A program made the position numbers and the translations under genes. The notes under the pieces are model-generated. The model saw only the letters and a program-made list of their open reading frames with translations. It was not told where the DNA came from and searched no databases. A stretch of DNA of 7,413 nt from DASYZQ01 sp035946175 (GTDB lineage Bacteria > Patescibacteriota > Saccharimonadia > Saccharimonadales > UBA4665). Numbering within the stretch: position 1 is the stretch's first letter; every line of letters begins with the position of its first letter. This document shows, piece after piece, positions 4,634 to 7,413 of the stretch. The DNA is taken from positions 1 to 7,413 of the forward strand of contig DASYZQ010000047.1 of assembly GCA_035946175.1 (NCBI GenBank). The letters run 5' to 3'.

Positions 4634-6274
4634 TTATGATCGGGGCATATGTGCTAAGAGGTGCTCTAAGCTATAGGACTGCCGCAGAAGCGGCTTTATG
4701 TCATCGACTTGCACGTTAACCTTTACGCCGGGATTCAAGAGGTTATACGGATCGAAGATATGTTTGATCTTTTGCAACAACGTATAGGCCTCCGGGCCAT
4801 AGAGTTTTTCCAAATAAGGCGCATGTAACCGGCCGTCGTTAAATTCTCCACTGATACTGCCACCAAGACTGATAACCAAATTAGAGTACTCTTCGAGTAG
4901 GCGGAAGACCATCTGGCGACCACCGACCTGAGAGAGATCGAGCATCGGTTGCACATGCAGGTTGCCGTCCCCGGCGTGTCCCCAGACCGCAACTGGTAGC
5001 TGATTGCGAGCGAACATTTTGTAGATACCGTCGAGCAATTCACCCAAATGCTCAAGTGGCACCACACCATCACCGATTGCCGGTACCGATCGCTGGTTTT
5101 GGTCGCCGATGGTGTTGATAACGCTCGCGGCCTGCCGTATGCGCCACAACTGCTCTTGCTGTACCGGTTCAGTCTCAACCTGGTGTTCTTTGGCGTAGCG
5201 TTCAAAGATTTTAGCGGTTTTTTTCATAAGCTTCTTTTGCAACCGCTCGCCTGGACTATCAAAAGCTACGAGCAGGATGAACTTGGGAAATGGAGCAGCA
5301 ATGATGCCCTTGAGAATATTAGGATTGGTTTGCACAGCAGTATTGAGTAGGTGCTCATCAACCAGCTCGATACTACTGGGCATGTCGGGCAATTCACGAA
5401 GCTCTCGTATGGCTGCCTGAACATGTTGAATGTCGTCAAAATAGGCAGCAAAAACACTTGATTCCCGGCTAAGCGGTTCGGTTTCCAGTGCTATTTCGGT
5501 AATAATCCCGAGTGTCCCCTGTGAACCAACAAACAGCGGCGTGAGATCAAACGAACCATCCCGTCGTTTTATCTCGCCTAGAGCATAGCCGGTAGCATTT
5601 TTTGTGATTTCCAAGGCATTCAACCGATCAACTGCACTCTGGTTTTCCTCAAGCAGTGTGTCGACAGCACGATAGATCTCGCCCTCAAAAGTGGTGAGAC
5701 CGAGCTTTTGATTACATTCCCGCTTGTTAAGTCGTTTCGTTTCGATTACCTCGCCATTACCAAGAACTACCCGCAACCCCTTAACATAGCCACGGGTACT
5801 GCCATACTTCACGCTCTTCTCGCCGGCAGCGTTGTTGGCAACAGCACCACCGATTGTCGAGTATTCAATGGAGGCTGGATATGGTGGCAGAAAACGCCCA
5901 TGGGTCTGCAGGGTCTGCTGCAATTTGCCGTAATTAGTGCCTGGCTCCACAACTACCAGGCCGCTCTTCTCGTCGAGTTCTAAGATGCGGTGCATATGGG
6001 CTGGAAATGCCATAATAATGCCACTGCCTAGAGCCCCCCCGGTAAAATCAGTGCCGGAGCCCCGGGCAGTAATAGGAATAATTCTGCCACGTTCGGCAAG
6101 CTGCCAGGTAAAACGGGCTGTCTTGCGAACATCATTCTCATTCTTGGGATAGACAATGACTGACGGCGTTATCCCGAAGATACTGGCATCAGTTGAAAAA
6201 TACCGCCGGGCGGCTGGCGTGGCCAGCACTTCACCATTTAAATGCTCTTGCAAGTAATACGCGACCTTACTCAT
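4634..6274 (-). CDS. FAD-binding oxidase/dehydrogenase of the GlcD / D-lactate dehydrogenase type
   Basis: A 546-residue VAO/PCMH-fold flavoprotein expected to oxidise a D-2-hydroxyacid (glycolate, D-lactate or similar) to the 2-oxo acid. The N-terminal FAD domain shows RGSGTDFTGG (71-80), the pyrophosphate loop, STIGGAVANNAAGEKSVKYG (139-158), and GSQGTLGIITE (250-260). The C-terminal FAD-oxidase domain shows WGHAGDGNLH (431-440), whose histidines H433 and H440 correspond to metal ligands in related enzymes, GGSISGEFNDGR (471-482) and FDPYNLLNPGV (507-517). In most relatives the residue after E477 is histidine (GEHG or GEHN); here it is F478, codon TTT. No Fe-S motif or membrane segment is present, so electrons must go to a separate acceptor. 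The start is backed by AGGGAGG at 6289-6295, at a rather long 13-14 base spacing. The gene ends in tandem TAA codons. The EEP gene follows. Confidence 0.9.
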   Translation of the reverse strand: MSKVAYYLQEHLNGEVLATPAARRYFSTDASIFGITPSVIVYPKNENDVRKTARFTWQLAERGRIIPITARGSGTDFTGGALGSGIIMAFPAHMHRILELDEKSGLVVVEPGTNYGKLQQTLQTHGRFLPPYPASIEYSTIGGAVANNAAGEKSVKYGSTRGYVKGLRVVLGNGEVIETKRLNKRECNQKLGLTTFEGEIYRAVDTLLEENQSAVDRLNALEITKNATGYALGEIKRRDGSFDLTPLFVGSQGTLGIITEIALETEPLSRESSVFAAYFDDIQHVQAAIRELRELPDMPSSIELVDEHLLNTAVQTNPNILKGIIAAPFPKFILLVAFDSPGERLQKKLMKKTAKIFERYAKEHQVETEPVQQEQLWRIRQAASVINTIGDQNQRSVPAIGDGVVPLEHLGELLDGIYKMFARNQLPVAVWGHAGDGNLHVQPMLDLSQVGGRQMVFRLLEEYSNLVISLGGSISGEFNDGRLHAPYLEKLYGPEAYTLLQKIKHIFDPYNLLNPGVKVNVQVDDIKPLLRQSYSLEHLLAHMPRS

Positions 6275-6303
6275 TGTTTCTGTATACCCCTCCCTGAAAA
6301 CAT

Positions 6304-6313
6304 AGTAGCTACT
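6304..6313. promoter_or_regulatory. Perfect 10-bp palindrome in the flavoprotein 5' UTR
   Basis: AGTAGCTACT lies between the -10 box (6322-6327) and the ribosome-binding site (6289-6295) of the flavoprotein gene, close to the expected start of transcription. The position suits an operator, but no regulator gene is in the window and a single short palindrome may be chance. Confidence 0.2.
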
Positions 6314-6321
6314 TTTGAGTT

Positions 6322-6330
6322 ATCATAGCA
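6322..6330 (-). promoter_or_regulatory. Extended -10 promoter of the flavoprotein gene
   Basis: On the minus strand TGCTATGAT gives a TG-n extended -10 box with TATGAT (5/6). No good -35 box is found at 16-18 bases, as is usual for extended -10 promoters. The transcript would start near 6315, about 40 bases before the ATG, separating this operon from the NUDIX region upstream. Confidence 0.45.
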
Positions 6331-6368
6331 CACAATTTGGCCGAGTGCTTGGGCTTCGATTACTATCA

Positions 6369-6494
6369 TCAGTCGGCACTCATCTTAGCAAAGCAACCAT
6401 CGCCATAAGGACATGGAATGATAGATTCCTCTCCCTTGTCATTGAACATCATGACGTCGGTTGAAGCGCCTATGTAGCCGGCGGCTTTTTTCAT
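6369..6494 (-). CDS. Small protein of 41 residues, unknown function, two cysteines
   Basis: A short frame starting with ATG two bases after the TAG of the NUDIX gene (TAG-AT-ATG), so it would be translated by coupling to that gene or to what remains of it. It begins MKKAAGYIGASTDVMMF and carries CPYGDGC near the C-terminus (C28 and C34), which might form a disulfide or contribute to metal binding. It ends at TGA, followed in frame by TGA, TAG and TAA: four stop codons in a row. I recognise no family. The start position, the natural-looking composition and the clean end make it plausible as a gene, but the short length means a chance frame cannot be excluded. Confidence 0.45.
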   Translation of the reverse strand: MKKAAGYIGASTDVMMFNDKGEESIIPCPYGDGCFAKMSAD

Positions 6495-6496
6495 AT

Positions 6497-7057
6497 CTAA
6501 TCGCCCCGTTCTTTCACTTTGTTCCAGCGACTCTGCCAAGTGGCTGGTAGATACCCCGGATATAACTTCTCAAGCACAAAATAGTAGCCATCCCCGAACT
6601 TTTCGGGATGGTCGTTTAATGCTTGTTTGAGCTCATCTGTAGTAAATCGTTCTATGGCTACTGATTCTTCGTTGAGTTTTATGGGATCGTCAGTGGCTAT
6701 TTCATAAATGATAAATAAATGATTTTCATCCCGGCCGATTACTTGGCGATGAAATTGGATGCTACCGATATGAGTATAAGTGATGTTTCGTGTGCCGATT
6801 TCTTCTTCTGATTCACGCAGCAGTGCCCCTTCCTCGCTCTCACCAGCTTGGACATGGCCACCAACTGCTGCAACAAACTATCCGGCGTCTTGTTTATCGG
6901 CGGCCTGTTTGACCAGCGCCCAATCTTCACCGTATTTTAGATATCCTATAACGGTTTTATGGAGCCAGCCATGTTTGTGTGCTTTGGCCTTGGTTGATTG
7001 GCGCAATATGACGCCCGCTTCGTTGACGATGTCTATGGGCTCATCAGGTTTGCTCAT
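6497..7057 (-). pseudogene. NUDIX hydrolase interrupted by one in-frame TAG
   Basis: The frame encodes 186 positions, intact except for TAG at codon 60 (6878-6880). The first 59 residues include IDIVNEAGVIL (8-18) and KHGWLHKTVIGYL (28-40), resembling IPP-isomerase/YfcD-type NUDIX proteins, which start with a D-x-V-(D/N)-E and a later H-x-G-x-x-H-(R/K)-(T/A)-V. Immediately after the stop comes FVAAVGGHVQAGESEEGALL and RESEEEIGT, which fit the NUDIX box G-x5-E-x7-R-E-U-x-E-E-x-G-U at G67-T89 except that U is S83. The start is well supported by GGAG at 7067-7070, nine bases from the ATG. The most economical reading is a nonsense mutation (a CAG or AAG codon changed to TAG) in a recently functional gene; a sequencing error or amber readthrough are alternatives. 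The product would hydrolyse a nucleoside-diphosphate-linked substrate. It lies 21 bases after a second NUDIX remnant. Confidence 0.85.
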
Positions 7058-7078
7058 GCAGTTGCTCTCCGTACTTTT

Positions 7079-7413
7079 TCAGCCCTTATAATATTCATTC
7101 ACTACCTGTATCAGCCCATCAGTCACATTATCGGCGTGTTCAGCTATCAGCTGCTTTATTTCGCCTACTGTAAACTACCGTACTTCAGCCACCTCTTTCT
7201 CCTGCAGTAAGAATTCGGTTGAGCTGTTAATTTTTGCCTTATACAGCATATTAAATCGATTGAGCTTGCGCGCTGACCCACATGCACTTTTTCTCTCTCA
7301 TCTTTTAAGGTGCGAAGCCTGCCTACGTCAGTAGGCAGAGCTGAGCAGTTACTGCAGCTTGTAGCTGTTCCCAGGCTTGCCGGAACCAACTGAGTCGTTT
7401 CTTGGGGTGTATG
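7079..7413 (-). pseudogene. Degraded NUDIX-like gene, 3' part (continues toward the window edge)
   Basis: From 7297 down to the TGA at 7079-7081 one frame reads KLNRFNMLYKAKI, then EKEVAEVR, a TAG (7175-7177), and FTVGEIKQLIAEHADN to the end. EVAEVR-(W)-FTVGEI is the characteristic tail of NUDIX domains, where tryptophan normally precedes F, so TAG probably replaces TGG. Before 7297 this frame is closed (TGA 7298-7300), while the neighbouring frame is open to the window edge and contains LRTLKDEREKVHVG, suggesting a frameshift near 7275. A stable 8-bp hairpin (7319-7338) sits where the NUDIX box should be, and no intact box is visible. The gene ends 21 bases before the next NUDIX start. Evidence for the 3' part is good; the identity of 7300-7413 is doubtful. 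Confidence 0.55.
7319..7338. repeat. REP-like perfect hairpin
   Basis: CTGCCTAC and GTAGGCAG form an 8-bp perfect stem around the loop GTCA. It has no adjoining T-run and interrupts the degraded NUDIX frame. GCCTGCC/GGCAGGC-type palindromes are often dispersed in CPR genomes, so it may be one copy of such a repeat; no second copy occurs in this window. Confidence 0.35.

Noticed and set aside
5048..5983. Plus-strand ORFs opposite the flavoprotein gene
   Set aside because: They are antisense to conserved FAD-binding domains, with no motifs of their own.
6588..6611. Inverted repeat CCATCCC/GGGATGG
   Set aside because: It lies within the preserved NUDIX coding frame and has no T-run, so it is probably incidental.
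6739..6930. Minus-strand ORF overlapping the NUDIX amber codon
   Set aside because: It is out of frame with the NUDIX box, which reads clearly in the other frame on both sides of the TAG.
6497..7297. Amber codon reassignment across the window
   Set aside because: TAG also serves as the natural end of the methyltransferase and endonuclease genes, and the two internal TAGs sit at positions expecting different amino acids.
1..7413. CRISPR array or transposon terminal repeats
   Set aside because: No regularly spaced repeats and no transposase were found on either strand; the only long repeat is the tRNA-associated pair.

Overview
The window looks like bacterial chromosome of moderate GC content, read with the standard bacterial code. 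TAA, TAG and TGA all end plausible genes, and no long frame needs TGA read as an amino acid. The stand-alone CdiA-CT-like nuclease, the GlcD-type flavoprotein and the small single-gene units are compatible with a Patescibacteria/CPR genome, perhaps Saccharibacteria. That placement is an inference from gene style, because no ribosomal marker is present.

Left half, plus strand: a leader rich in inverted repeats (about 40-225) behind a promoter-like pair of boxes; a class I SAM-dependent methyltransferase (246-1184); a small PD-(D/E)XK nuclease resembling the tRNase domain of CdiA toxins (1351-1809); and, starting inside the 3' end of that gene, a well-formed promoter driving what looks like an ~80-nt RNA with its own intrinsic terminator (1828-1911). 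A 1.4-kb gene with an HD-phosphohydrolase-like signature (2135-3538) follows. It is enclosed by a 60-bp direct repeat (1973-2032 and 3644-3703, 57/60 identical). The right copy contains the 3' end of an intact tRNA-Leu(GAG) gene, the geometry expected of a small element integrated at a tRNA 3' end.

Right half, minus strand: read from right to left there are two decayed NUDIX genes in tandem (7413-7079 and 7057-6497), each with an in-frame TAG. Next come a 41-codon ORF whose start lies two bases after the second NUDIX stop (6494-6369), then a GlcD/D-2-hydroxyacid dehydrogenase-type FAD oxidase (6274-4634) with its own extended -10 promoter. An endonuclease/exonuclease/phosphatase-family protein (4585-3833) follows 48 bases later, and last the tRNA-Leu (3782-3696) with its own promoter just beyond the endonuclease stop. 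The plus and minus transcription units converge on the tRNA/repeat region.

The methyltransferase, flavoprotein and EEP genes look like ordinary housekeeping or accessory metabolism. The observations most worth following are the tRNA-bounded mini-element with no recombinase, the orphan toxin-like nuclease followed by a small-RNA-like unit, the paired NUDIX pseudogenes, and a replaced motif histidine in the flavoprotein.
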